This document shows, piece after piece, positions 1-8,492 of a stretch of 64,000 nucleotides of DNA. Position 1 is the stretch's first letter, and each line of letters starts with the position of its first letter. The notes beneath the pieces are model-generated. The model saw nothing but the letters and a program-made list of their open reading frames with translations, searched no databases and had not been told where the DNA came from. Made by a program: the position numbers and the translations under genes. The stretch is from Roseofilum capinflatum BLCC-M114 (lineage in GTDB: Bacteria > Cyanobacteriota > Cyanobacteriia > Cyanobacteriales > Desertifilaceae). Location: positions 1 through 64,000 of the forward strand of contig NZ_JAQOSO010000004.1 of assembly GCF_030068505.1 (NCBI RefSeq). Direction: 5' to 3'.

Positions 1-1973
1 CTGCACCGACACCAGCGCCATCACCAGCACCGACTCCTGCACCGACTCCTGCACCGACTCCTGCACCAACTCCTGCACCGACACCAGCACCGACTCCTGC
101 ACCGACACCAGCACCGACACCAGCGCCAACTCCTGCACCGACACCAACGCCAACTCCTGCGCCAACTCCTGCACCGACACCAACGCCAACTCCTGCGCCA
201 ACTCCTGCACCAATACCAGCACCGACACCAGCACCGACTCCTGCACCATCACCAGCGCCAACTCCTGCGCCAACTCCTGCACCGACACCAGCGCCATCAC
301 CTGCGCCTGCACCAGCACCGACACCAGCGCCAACTCCTGCACCAACACCAGCACCGACACCAGCACCGACTCCTGCACCAACTCCTGCACCGACACCAGC
401 ACCGACTCCTGCACCGACTCCTGCACCGACACCAGCACCGACACCAGCACCGACACCAGCACCGACTCCTGCACCGACTCCTGCACCGACACCAGCACCG
501 ACTCCTGTGCCAACTCCTGCACCAGCGCCAGTGCCAACTTCTAACTTAGTCTCAGGGAATAGGGAAATAGTCAATCGTGGCAATAGTGAGATTAATATTC
601 TCCAGAATCAGAGTGATACGATTAATGGGATTAATCGGGCGATCGCCTCTACACCCCGTGAAACCTCGGATAATTCGTCCAGTGCTTCAGTACCGATTGA
701 TTCTCAGCAAGCTGCAACTGCCCTGATTAGTCGTGGTAGTGTACAACGGTTACTCGATGAAGGACAATTACAGCAAGCCGTTGAAGTGGGCGATCGCCTC
801 TTGAGCGAAGAATTTGCCGATTATCTCAATAAACCCTTACCCCAACAACAACTCTCCTTTGCTCAACTCCAGAATCAACTGGAAAAAATGAGCGCCCAAA
901 TGGGCAATTCTTCAGCCTTACTCTATATGATTTCTCGTTCGGAGCAACTAGATTTAGTCTTAGTGCCCCCCACAGGAGAACCCATTTATCACTCCATTCC
1001 TGAAGCCTCAAATGCGGCATTAATTGCCAAAATCAAAGCATTTCAAGCCGAAATTGCCAATCCCATTCGCCGCCGCAGCACCAGTTATTTAGATGCTTCT
1101 CAACAGCTTTATCAATGGTTAATTGCACCCATCGAAGCTGAATTAGAAGCCCAAGGGATTACCACCTTATTATTCAGTTTAGATAGTGGACTTCGTAGCC
1201 TTCCCATAGCCGCCTTGCATGATGGCGAACAATTTTTAGTCGAAAAATATCAATTTAGTTTAGTTCCCAGTTTGAGCTTAACCGATACTCGCTATCAAAA
1301 CCTGCAAAAGACTCCCGTTTTAGCTATGGGAGCCTCTGAATTTAGCGATCAAACTCCCTTACCTGCTGTCCCAGTTGAACTGAGTACCATCTCTGAGCAA
1401 CTGTGGCAAGGACAAGCCTTTCTCAATCAAGAGTTAACCGTCGAAAACTTTAATCAACAACGGGCCCAATCGGACTATGGTATTATTCATTTAGCCACCC
1501 ATGGTCAATTCAAACCCGGTAGAATTGAAGAGTCTTATATTCAATTTTGGGATCGTAAAATTGGACTCGATCAAATCACGAATTTAAACTTAACCGATCC
1601 TCCCATACAATTACTGGTGTTAAGCGCCTGTCGCACCGCATTAGGCGATCGCCAAGCGGAATTTGGTTTTGCTGGTTTAGCCGTTCAATCTGGGGCACAA
1701 TCCGCCTTAGCCAGTTTATGGTATGCCAGCGATTTAGGCGCATTAGGCTTAATGGCCGAATTTTACCATCACCTACAAACCGAAGATACAAAATCTGGCG
1801 CTTTGCGTAGAGCGCAGATAGCCGTATTGCGGCAAGAAGTTCAGATTAAAGACGGTAAACTCATCGGCAATTTTGGCGAAATTGACCTCCCCCCCGAACT
1901 CAATACCGGCATTCAACCTAATCTCATTCATCCCTATTATTGGTCAGGATTTACCCTGATTGGCAATCCCTAA
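1..1973 (+). CDS. CHAT-domain protein with long Pro/Thr/Ala repeat (5' end outside window)
   Basis: The reading frame is open from base 3, so the N-terminus lies upstream of the window. The first ~170 codons encode a low-complexity tract of alternating A-P-T-P and A-P-S-P units built from degenerate 12-base repeats. After a linker comes a CHAT domain, a caspase-like cysteine peptidase fold. Counting from the in-frame Met codon at 507, the catalytic pair is probably His332 (in HLATHGQF) and Cys375 (in VLSACRTA). The C-terminus ends in the family's usual [12 protein letters not shown]. Cyanobacterial CHAT proteins often carry TPR domains upstream; here the visible upstream part is the repeat, probably an extended spacer. 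Substrate and partners are unknown. The CHAT call is firm; a protease activity is inferred. Confidence 0.88.
   Translation, partial: APTPAPSPAPTPAPTPAPTPAPTPAPTPAPTPAPTPAPTPAPTPAPTPTPTPAPTPAPTPTPTPAPTPAPIPAPTPAPTPAPSPAPTPAPTPAPTPAPSPAPAPAPTPAPTPAPTPAPTPAPTPAPTPAPTPAPTPAPTPAPTPAPTPAPTPAPTPAPTPAPTPAPTPVPTPAPAPVPTSNLVSGNREIVNRGNSEINILQNQSDTINGINRAIASTPRETSDNSSSASVPIDSQQAATALISRGSVQRLLDEGQLQQAVEVGDRLLSEEFADYLNKPLPQQQLSFAQLQNQLEKMSAQMGNSSALLYMISRSEQLDLVLVPPTGEPIYHSIPEASNAALIAKIKAFQAEIANPIRRRSTSYLDASQQLYQWLIAPIEAELEAQGITTLLFSLDSGLRSLPIAALHDGEQFLVEKYQFSLVPSLSLTDTRYQNLQKTPVLAMGASEFSDQTPLPAVPVELSTISEQLWQGQAFLNQELTVENFNQQRAQSDYGIIHLATHGQFKPGRIEESYIQFWDRKIGLDQITNLNLTDPPIQLLVLSACRTALGDRQAEFGFAGLAVQSGAQSALASLWYASDLGALGLMAEFYHHLQTEDTKSGALRRAQIAVLRQEVQIKDGKLIGNFGEIDLPPELNTGIQPNLIHPYYWSGFTLIGNP
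3..540 (+). repeat. Degenerate 12-bp coding repeat (Ala-Pro-Thr-Pro)
   Basis: About 540 bases consist of variants of CCA GCA CCG ACA and CCT GCA CCG ACT in one reading frame. They encode Pro at every second residue, alternating with Ala, Thr or Ser. Neighbouring units differ mainly at synonymous third positions, so the array is probably length-variable by slippage. It starts before the window. Confidence 0.9.
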
Positions 1974-1979
1974 TACCTC

Positions 1980-2591
1980 CTACAATTCAGTCAAGGCCAT
2001 TTGGCCGCGATAACCGGTGATTAACCGCGTTCCATCTTTGAGAATATGGATCTCCATTTGATCGCTGGCCCAACTAATCGCATTTTCAAACTCTGGGTTC
2101 AGGATATGGACGCGCTGATTACTGGAAGAAACCGGAGAGGTAGGAGCATGAATGGCTAAAGATTCAATATAGGGGCCATCAATCAAAATATCCAGCTCAT
2201 CGAGCAACTCCTGTGCCCCTTCCGGCGCACCTTTTGCCCTTAACTGCTCCAAAGTAAAACCCGTAAACGACATCACACTCAATCCCTTAGCTTTAAGCTG
2301 ACGAGCCAACTTCGCCAACCCTGGAGCCTGCCAAAACGGTTCCCCTCCCGAAAAAGTCACCCCTTGATTGCGGGGATTACTAGCAATTTTTTCGGCTAGA
2401 GTATCAATCGCAATCAATTGATTAATCTCAAACGACCAAGACGCGGGATTAAAACAACCAGAACAAGCGCGAGTACAACCTTGAACCCAGACCACAGCGC
2501 GACATCCTGGGCCGTTGACTTCCGACTCGTCTACATATCCCATGATATTGAGATGGTTGGGAGGGAGGGTTGGGGCGTTGGGGTGATTCAT
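1980..2591 (-). CDS. NrdG-like radical SAM activating protein
   Basis: The 203-residue product has the radical SAM cluster motif CTRACSGC (C-x3-C-x2-C) near residue 39 and the TFSGGEPFWQ motif typical of glycyl-radical and ribonucleotide-reductase activases. It belongs to the 4Fe-4S single-cluster/NrdG group, whose members use S-adenosylmethionine to make a glycyl radical on a partner enzyme. No nrdD-like partner is visible in the window. The stop lies 6 bases from the stop of the convergent CHAT gene. The start at 2591 is the first Met; a second Met at residue 17 (MGYVDE) is also possible. Family is confident, exact partner unknown. Confidence 0.82.
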   Translation of the reverse strand: MNHPNAPTLPPNHLNIMGYVDESEVNGPGCRAVVWVQGCTRACSGCFNPASWSFEINQLIAIDTLAEKIASNPRNQGVTFSGGEPFWQAPGLAKLARQLKAKGLSVMSFTGFTLEQLRAKGAPEGAQELLDELDILIDGPYIESLAIHAPTSPVSSSNQRVHILNPEFENAISWASDQMEIHILKDGTRLITGYRGQMALTEL

Positions 2592-2699
2592 GATGGCTAG
2601 AGAGATAAAAGTTGCTTCCTATTCTAGACGCAAGACACCTATATAGTTATAAAGTGAATCTAAAGTTTTAAGCTAATTGCCCACGATCGGGGCGTGGTG

Positions 2700-3040
2700 C
2701 TATAGAGCTAGTCTAAATGAGTTGTGCAACGGGAAATGCCCTCTCCCTTTCATATCAAGTCCGGTTTCCGCAAGCGGACATGAAAATTGGTTAAGAAGCG
2801 GGCAAGATGCCCGCACTCCTCAAATTCTTTGATATGACTGGAGTGGGAGCATCTTGCTCCCTGGATTTTTAATTAGGGTATTTCCGCTTCGCGGACATGA
2901 ATAAGCGAACTTGATATCATGTCCGCTTGCGGAATATCCCTCTCCCACTCCAAGAGAGACTTTTTCCCCCTTCTCCCGCGGGAGAAGGGGGTAGGGGGAT
3001 GAGGGGAAGCCATTACACAACTCATTTAGGTTTGCTATAG
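2700..3040. repeat. MITE-like element with CTATAG terminal inverted repeats
   Basis: A 341-bp segment begins CTATAGAGCTAGTCTAAATG and ends with the near-complement of that sequence (CATTTAG...CTATAG), giving imperfect terminal inverted repeats of about 25 bases. It has no coding capacity and contains nested palindromes and a CCCTCTCCC/GGGAGAAGG-type repeat. The right terminal CTATAG supplies the stop codon of the neighbouring minus-strand gene. Single ends of the same element recur near 12075 and 46798. It fills the otherwise gene-free gap 2592-3034. Confidence 0.7.
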
Positions 3041-5041
3041 AGCCTCTAAATCTTCAAGTAACCCTTGCTGGGCTTCCCCTTCTACGGCAAACTGTTGGCT
3101 AAGTAATTCCAGAACTTGGGCTTCTTCTGGGGTGACAATGCCATCGAGTTCGGCCATTTTTTGACATTGCATCATTAAGGGCAGGGCAAAATCTGGGTTA
3201 ATTTGGGGAAGTAATTCTTCTAGAGGGGTGGGATTATGAATATTTTGACTAATCGCTTCTAAGGAGGCTGGAGAAAGATTCATTGGTTCTAATTCTGGAA
3301 GCAAATCTTCCCAGGTTTTGTCGGGATTTCCAGCTAAAATCATATGGACTAAAATCTGATCCATAATCGTTTCTTGGGTAATGGCGGCTTCGAGATAGTG
3401 CTGGCTTTCTTCTTGTAGGGTTTCTAGGGTGGCTTCCATGACGATGGGGCTGCATTTGGCTTCGTAAAACCGACAAGCGGCATAGCCTAAAGCATAGAGG
3501 AGAGCGGCGTTGGCGCTGGCGCTGATCACTGCACCGGCTATGGGTACAGATTTGAAGACTCCTAATCCTGCTTTGACGGCATATTGTCCGCCAAATTTAA
3601 TGGCTTGAGCGCCCCCTAATGCTAATCCAAAAACGGCTAAAACTTCTCCTTTACGCTCTGGTGCTTCGGGTTCAAAACCGTAGGCGTAGGCGATTTGATA
3701 AACCATTTCGGCTTGTAGGGCGGTGGTGGCGGCTAAATCAACGGCTAATAGGGCTAAACTGAGACCAGGAATACTGGTGGCGACTCCGGTTGCTCCTACT
3801 AATAGGGCTTTGTCAATCATGACTTTATGACTGATTTGATCGGGAGTGTAATCTGGAAATTGTTGCTGAAGTTGGAGAATGGATTCTTTGGTTTTAACAA
3901 CATCAACAGTGTCGATCGCCTGTAACATCCAATCGGTTTTCAGGACTTTGGTGAGGGGTTCCATCCAGGGATTTTCTTCAAGGCATTTGAGGAGGGTGTT
4001 CAGGCGATCGGGAGCTTGGATAATTGCGCTACTCGCACTCTCCCCAGCTTTACCGACTCCTGCAATTACGGTATCGCTTGCGTTTCCGGCTAGGATAGCA
4101 AGGGTTTGCGTGGCTTTTCCCATGGTTTCGGTTGCACCTGTGGCTGCACCCCCCACTCCTGCAATTACGGTATCGCTTGCGTTTCCGGCTAGGATAGCAA
4201 GGGTTTGCGTGGCTTTTCCCATGGTTTCGGTTGCACCTGTGGCTGCACCCCCCACTCCTGCAATTACGGTATCGCTCGCATTTCCGGCTAGGATAGCAAC
4301 GGTTTGCGTAGCTTTTCCCATGGCTTCGGTTGCACCTGTGGCTGCATCGGCGACTTTTCCAAAGAGGGAACCCCAACCGGATTTTTTCTGGGGTTCTGGA
4401 ATGGGGGCGATCGCCGTTTCAGGTGCAGGAATAATGCCGGTTTCTGGCATAAGCTGAAGGGTTTGCTCCCAGATTGGCACAGCTTCACCGGTTTTTTTAC
4501 CCACTACGGTGACGGTTTGAATGGAGTTAACCCCCAGTTGAATAAAAAATTTCTCTAAAATCTCCATTAATTTAGCTTGCGGCGGCCCCTTCAAGGATTC
4601 TACGCTGATCCATAATCCTTGGGATTGAGCCATCACCAGGGCTGTCAAGCCTTTGGGGTTAAGGTTACGGTTGAGGATTTCGGCGATCGCCCCTACTTTC
4701 CCCTGTTTCGCTGCTTCTAATGTCCCCGTTTCTTCCTCTGTGGGCAGCTTTAGCACCTGTTGCCATTCCGGAAGCTCTTCCTCCGCTTCCTTGCCATAGA
4801 CCTTGATTTGGCTTACCGAGGCGATCGCCAGTTTTTTGAAAAAATTGGTCAAAACCTTAACAAAAACCGCTTCGGTGGGAACTTGAGCGCCTTCTAGCAC
4901 TAAATTTAACGTCTCACCCTTACAGGTCACCTTGGTATTAATTCCTTTAGGTTGCAATTGCCGATTGAGGATCAGGGCGATCGCATCCGGGTTACCTTGT
5001 TTGGCAAGTTCAAGCACACTGGTTTGCACAGAGCTACTCAT
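3035..5041 (-). CDS. EcsC-like/TerB-like protein with duplicated N-terminal domain and tandem 33-residue repeats
   Basis: I start the protein at the Met at 5041 (MSSSVQTS), which has a good AAGGAAGG ribosome site 8 bases upstream; the longer frame to 5083 lacks this. The 668-residue product has three parts. Two copies of a ~90-residue domain (A-E-I-L-N-R-x-L-x-P-K-G core, ending in W-x-Q-x-L-x-L) come first. Next is a Gly/Ala-rich stretch of three near-identical 33-residue repeats (GKATQT.AILAGNASDTVI). The C-terminal half has hydrophobic Ala/Gly-rich segments like EcsC-family proteins, then a TerB-like end (MAELDGIVTPEEAQVLELL). The same N-terminal domain occurs once in the protein at 38712-39551. 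Function is unknown; membrane association is inferred. Confidence 0.75.
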   Translation of the reverse strand: MSSSVQTSVLELAKQGNPDAIALILNRQLQPKGINTKVTCKGETLNLVLEGAQVPTEAVFVKVLTNFFKKLAIASVSQIKVYGKEAEEELPEWQQVLKLPTEEETGTLEAAKQGKVGAIAEILNRNLNPKGLTALVMAQSQGLWISVESLKGPPQAKLMEILEKFFIQLGVNSIQTVTVVGKKTGEAVPIWEQTLQLMPETGIIPAPETAIAPIPEPQKKSGWGSLFGKVADAATGATEAMGKATQTVAILAGNASDTVIAGVGGAATGATETMGKATQTLAILAGNASDTVIAGVGGAATGATETMGKATQTLAILAGNASDTVIAGVGKAGESASSAIIQAPDRLNTLLKCLEENPWMEPLTKVLKTDWMLQAIDTVDVVKTKESILQLQQQFPDYTPDQISHKVMIDKALLVGATGVATSIPGLSLALLAVDLAATTALQAEMVYQIAYAYGFEPEAPERKGEVLAVFGLALGGAQAIKFGGQYAVKAGLGVFKSVPIAGAVISASANAALLYALGYAACRFYEAKCSPIVMEATLETLQEESQHYLEAAITQETIMDQILVHMILAGNPDKTWEDLLPELEPMNLSPASLEAISQNIHNPTPLEELLPQINPDFALPLMMQCQKMAELDGIVTPEEAQVLELLSQQFAVEGEAQQGLLEDLEAL
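4056..4352. repeat. Three tandem 99-bp coding repeats
   Basis: Units of 99 bp start at 4056, 4155 and 4254. Units one and two are almost identical and unit three differs at a few bases. Each unit is exactly 33 codons, so copy number can change without a frameshift. The near identity at DNA level suggests recent expansion. Confidence 0.9.
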
Positions 5042-5240
5042 AGGGCAGGCCTTCCTTATTAACGTGGAGCGTATTAAACCCAACGATCTTAGAACGTAGA
5101 GTTTAATCGATTGATCTGGATGATCACCCTAAAGATTATACCCGAATCCTGCGATCGTCTCCGCATCTCCCTGAAATTATCCATGACCTCAATTGGTATA
5201 ATGTGGGCAACCTCGCAAATCAACGGGTTGGGTAGAGGTA

Positions 5241-5463
5241 GATATATTGTTAAGGCTCTTCAATTAAGAATCTGAAAGAGCTTCGCATTCAATATAAAGG
5301 AGACCCTTGGCAGATTTTATTTGCGTTCGACCCGGAACGACAAGCTATTTTACTCGTTGGTGGCAACAAAACGGGTAACAAGCGATGGTACAAGGAAAAT
5401 ATTGCTATAGCAGAACGACGTTATGAAAACTATCTTGAACAACTGAAGGAAGAAGAACCATGA
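5241..5463 (+). pseudogene. Truncated HigB/RelE-type (Gp49-like) toxin remnant
   Basis: The frame ending at TGA 5461-5463 reads GSSIKNLKELRIQYKGDPWQ and continues to AFDPERQAILLVGGNK and a C-terminus rich in Lys and Glu. This matches the C-terminal half of phage-derived Gp49-like/HigB toxins (DUF891). An in-frame TAA at 5251 precedes it, and the usual N-terminal part is not readable in one frame; parts of the expected sequence just upstream lie in another frame. Its stop overlaps the start of the antitoxin gene by ATGA, the normal toxin-antitoxin layout. The toxin is therefore probably inactive. Confidence 0.6.
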
Positions 5464-5771
5464 AAGACTATACAACATTATCGTCAGAGTTAGCCAAACT
5501 TTCTCCAGAACGACAGGAACGGATTAAAGCTAGAGCAGATAAAATTCATCTTGAAGAATTGACTTTGAAGTATCTGCAAGAGAAGTTAGGATTGTCGGAA
5601 GACGAGTTGGAGCAATATTTTACTGCATCGAATCTCGGAAAAGCCAAACCGGAAAGTCGAGAAGGTCTGGATTTAAATACACTTCAGAAAGTGGTCAGTG
5701 CATTAGGAGGAACACTGGAAATTACGATAAACATTCCCCAGAAAGAGCCTCTTGTTGCGATCGATGAATAA
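5460..5771 (+). CDS. HigA-like antitoxin (XRE-type helix-turn-helix)
   Basis: The 103-residue protein follows the truncated toxin with a 4-base start/stop overlap. It has a predicted helical N-terminus (SSELAKLSPERQERIKARAD), a short helix-turn-helix-like centre (LQEKLGLSEDELEQYF) and the C-terminal pattern LNTLQKVVSALGGTLEITI, which is typical of antitoxins paired with Gp49-like toxins. It probably binds its own promoter region. With the toxin decayed it is probably an orphan. The helix-turn-helix core is less canonical than in most relatives. Confidence 0.7.
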   Translation: MKDYTTLSSELAKLSPERQERIKARADKIHLEELTLKYLQEKLGLSEDELEQYFTASNLGKAKPESREGLDLNTLQKVVSALGGTLEITINIPQKEPLVAIDE

Positions 5772-5837
5772 TATCCCACTATGACCCAATTATGATAAAA
5801 TTATCCTAGTCAATATTAAAGCTAGAGTCTTGCTTGA

Positions 5838-6074
5838 GTGCCAACTGTTTTAAGATTTGAAGCTTATCGCTTTTACTTTTATAGCCATGAGCCGAATGAA
5901 CCACCCCATATTCACGTTGATCGAGATAATCAATCATCTAAATTCTGGTTATCTAGTGTATCATTGGCCAAAAATATTGGCTTTAGTGCCAAAGAACTAA
6001 GAAAAATTCAATCTATTGTAGAATCTCATCAAGAACAATTTTTAGAGGCATGGTATGAATACTTTGATGGTTGA
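5838..6074 (+). CDS. DUF4160 protein
   Basis: The 78-residue product starts at a GTG. It contains RFYFYSHEPNEPPHIHVDRD, the hallmark of DUF4160, where a small basic protein carries a conserved PPHIHV segment. It overlaps the next gene, a DUF2442 protein, by 20 bases. DUF4160-DUF2442 pairs recur in bacteria and are regarded as toxin-antitoxin-like modules, though to my knowledge their biochemistry is not settled. The nearby HigBA remnant and restriction-modification genes make this a defence- or mobile-type neighbourhood. Confidence 0.75.
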   Translation: MPTVLRFEAYRFYFYSHEPNEPPHIHVDRDNQSSKFWLSSVSLAKNIGFSAKELRKIQSIVESHQEQFLEAWYEYFDG

Positions 6075-6324
6075 AACTGATATTCGTGTTCATCAAGTCA
6101 TCATTCATGATGATTCCTTTAGTGTCGAATTGATAGATGGGCGAACGATTACTGTTCCCTTAGCTTGGTTCCCCCGTCTTTTAAGCGCCACTTCTGAGCA
6201 GTTACAAAACTGGGAAATTTGTGGAGGTGGATATGGTATTCACTGGGACGATATCGATGAAGATATCAGTACGGAAGGATTGTTACGCGGTGCTGCTGCT
6301 CCTCGTCGTTCTTTTCCTGCTTGA
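6055..6324 (+). CDS. DUF2442 protein
   Basis: The 89-residue product shows the DUF2442 pattern: a variable N-terminus, SVELIDGRTITVPLAWFPRL in the middle and GYGIHWDDIDEDISTEGLLRG near the end. It is translationally coupled to the DUF4160 gene; the first ATG overlaps it by 20 bases and a second ATG at 6067 overlaps by 8. In such pairs it is the probable antitoxin or partner. The family is clear, the function is inferred. Confidence 0.78.
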   Translation: MNTLMVETDIRVHQVIIHDDSFSVELIDGRTITVPLAWFPRLLSATSEQLQNWEICGGGYGIHWDDIDEDISTEGLLRGAAAPRRSFPA

Positions 6325-6390
6325 AGCAACAAAAACAGTTATGACTGATGCCCTTTCTCTTTAAGTAACTAGCTTCTATCAAGATGCGTA

Positions 6391-7359
6391 ATGAACGAAC
6401 TAATTGTTCACGAAGTCAACATCACCCACTATCGTTTAGTCGAACTTTCAAAACTCGCCGATCAAGCCAAACCCTTTTATGACTGGGTAGAAAAAACAGC
6501 CAAAAGATTAACAGGATCGCATAAAAACTTAAATGAAATACTCATGTCTGTCACTAAAATTGAGCTTATTTCCATCATTGATGCCTGCTATCATGAAGTA
6601 GAAGAAAAGCGTCCCTTACTCTTTGATGGTATTGGCAGAGTTTATCCCCATAAAAAAGCTTGTTTTTATTTCTTTGCCTGGATCATTCGAGATGCTCCCC
6701 AACAACGGTTAGCTCCTCTGATCGCCCGCATGAGGAAAATAAAGAAAATTGATAAGATAGTGGCAGAGACTGACACTTTAGCTGAATTAATTCTTGAATA
6801 TAGATCATATGTTCAGAGTTTTAGCTGGTTAACTGTACGAGAGGTCATAATCGATCGCCTAGAAGGTTCTCGGCGGAGTATTAAAGGACATCACCTTGAA
6901 GCTAGTGCGCGAACCGCTATCATTACAGCATTTCAAAATTATTATGCTATTTATGGCAATTATGGAAAATACAAGAAAATTATCATTGCTGATAAGCAAA
7001 TTAAAATAGGCAACCATACCATTGATGTTTCTGTAAAACTGATTCCTTCAGATGGTCGTCCTAAACAAACACTCTTAATGCCAATTAAAACAAGAGAAAC
7101 GGAGGGTGGAGGCCATTCCCATCTATTTACTAGGGATATCATAGCTGCGATTGGAGAACTGAAGGATGATCCACAGATATATCACATAATTGTAGTTATT
7201 GTTGCTCTCAATTGGTCGATCTCTGAACTGGGGAATATGGAAAACAAGATTGATAAGCTATTCTACTTTAATATGAATCCTAATCAGTTTCTGGGATTTG
7301 ATGATCCCTCTCAGATCTCATTAAATAAGTATATTCAAGGGATTTTAGATCATGGCTGA
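6391..7359 (+). CDS. Putative type II restriction endonuclease
   Basis: The 322-residue protein is called a restriction enzyme mainly from context: its end overlaps the start of a DNA methyltransferase by 8 bases, in the usual operon layout. The C-terminal half contains DVSVKLIPSDG followed by LLMPIKTRETEGGGHSHLF, which fits a D...(x)K-type PD-(D/E)xK nuclease core. The first half is helical and gives no clear motif. I cannot assign the recognition site. Base composition is more AT-rich than the surrounding genes, which fits horizontal transfer. Confidence 0.68.
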   Translation: MNELIVHEVNITHYRLVELSKLADQAKPFYDWVEKTAKRLTGSHKNLNEILMSVTKIELISIIDACYHEVEEKRPLLFDGIGRVYPHKKACFYFFAWIIRDAPQQRLAPLIARMRKIKKIDKIVAETDTLAELILEYRSYVQSFSWLTVREVIIDRLEGSRRSIKGHHLEASARTAIITAFQNYYAIYGNYGKYKKIIIADKQIKIGNHTIDVSVKLIPSDGRPKQTLLMPIKTRETEGGGHSHLFTRDIIAAIGELKDDPQIYHIIVVIVALNWSISELGNMENKIDKLFYFNMNPNQFLGFDDPSQISLNKYIQGILDHG

Positions 7360-8248
7360 TCTGGATAAAATAATCGACAAAGTTCTATGGGGAGACATTC
7401 GTTCTGTCGCTGACCAGATACCCGATAACGTTGTGCAAACTATTATCACCAGCCCACCTTATTTTGGTCACAGAAATTATGGTACAGAACCAGAAAGTGA
7501 ATATGAAATTGGTAGAGAAAATAGCCTAGATGTCTATATTGAAAATCTTACTTCCTGTTTTAGTGCCATTAAATCTAAACTCCGTGACGATGGACTATTA
7601 TGGTTAAACCTAGGAGATACCTATATCAATAAAGAACTTCAAGGGGTTCCTTGGCGGATAGCATTTGCTCTAAAAGATACGGGTTGGATTCTCAGAAGTG
7701 ACATTATCTGGAAAAAGCCCAATGCGATGCCTTCTTCAGTGAAAAATCGACCCACTACAGATCATGAATATATTTTTTTATTTGCCAAATCAAGTGATTA
7801 TTATTATGATGCAGATGCGATCCGAGAACCGCACATTACTTTTACCGAAAACTCTAAAATGAAGGGGGGCAGAAATCATTTAGGAAAACGGAATGGTACA
7901 CCCGAAAAGGGTAAAAACTCAGGAAACTCTAACCTACACACAGGAAGGTGGGATCAGGCGTTTCATCCTAAAGGGAGAAATAAAAGAACGGTTTGGGAAA
8001 TTCCGTTAGGAAAATTTAGGGATGCCCATTTTGCGGTCTATCCTGAAGCGTTGGTTGAAACCTGCCTCTTGGCTGCAAGTCGGAAAGGTGATATTGTTTT
8101 TGATCCGTTTGCGGGTTCAGGAACAACAGGTGTAGTAGCACTCAAGCACCAGAGGAAGTTTATCGGCTGTGAACTGGTGAAGGAATATCAAGAAATGGCA
8201 CAAAAGAGGATTGATGAACTGGTGGTTCAGCCGAGTCTCTTTGAATAA
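7352..8248 (+). CDS. Type II DNA methyltransferase, TSPPY motif (beta order)
   Basis: The 298-residue enzyme has the catalytic motif IITSPPYFGHRNYG near residue 30 and the SAM-binding motif FDPFAGSGTTGVVA near residue 250. Motif IV before motif I is the beta-class order. SPPY methyltransferases modify the exocyclic amine of cytosine (N4) or adenine (N6); the TSPPY form favours N4-cytosine. It protects host DNA from the endonuclease encoded just upstream. No controller protein gene is visible. The methyltransferase call is firm, the target base is inferred. Confidence 0.88.
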   Translation: MADLDKIIDKVLWGDIRSVADQIPDNVVQTIITSPPYFGHRNYGTEPESEYEIGRENSLDVYIENLTSCFSAIKSKLRDDGLLWLNLGDTYINKELQGVPWRIAFALKDTGWILRSDIIWKKPNAMPSSVKNRPTTDHEYIFLFAKSSDYYYDADAIREPHITFTENSKMKGGRNHLGKRNGTPEKGKNSGNSNLHTGRWDQAFHPKGRNKRTVWEIPLGKFRDAHFAVYPEALVETCLLAASRKGDIVFDPFAGSGTTGVVALKHQRKFIGCELVKEYQEMAQKRIDELVVQPSLFE

Positions 8249-8276
8249 TAAATGATTGATCCTTTTATATGATTAA

Positions 8277-8337
8277 GGTGGGCAGGGTATGCTGGCAGGT
8301 TTTAAATCATTTTTCTGCCTTCTCCTGCCCACCCTAC
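8277..8337. repeat. GGTGGGCAGG inverted-repeat element, copy 1
   Basis: The segment starts GGTGGGCAGGGTA and ends with its near-complement CCTGCCCACCCTAC, with about 35 bases between. Four more copies occur at 19104, 19890, 41839 and 49683, each with a similar core containing TTGAATCAT or a variant. All lie between genes. This is a small palindromic dispersed repeat and probably folds as an RNA hairpin. Confidence 0.8.
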
Positions 8338-8338
8338 T

Positions 8339-8423
8339 GCCGTGACAACCCTAAAATGGTGGGTTACGGCGGATTGATAGATTGCTGTCAGAGTCTAGGT
8401 TTTAGCCGCCTAACCCACCCTAC
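8339..8423. repeat. 85-bp dispersed repeat, copy 1
   Basis: These 85 bases are identical, as far as I can read, to 49791-49875. The element contains an internal inverted repeat (GTGGGTTACGGCGG against CCGCCTAACCCAC). At both sites it lies downstream of a GGTGGGCAGG element, adjacent here and 48 bases away at 49.7 kb. Confidence 0.85.
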
Positions 8424-8492
8424 GCTAATGCACATTTTTAGCTGTGTCAAGGCACTACGATAAATTACTATTACCGATTACTGCGCGAAGCG

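Noticed and set aside
1576-1791. Minus-strand frame inside the CHAT domain
   Set aside because: It is a shadow of the CHAT coding frame with no independent support.
3879-4457. 192-residue plus-strand frame in the EcsC/TerB-like gene
   Set aside because: It is the reverse-frame shadow of the 99-bp repeats; repeated peptides arise from the repeat alone.
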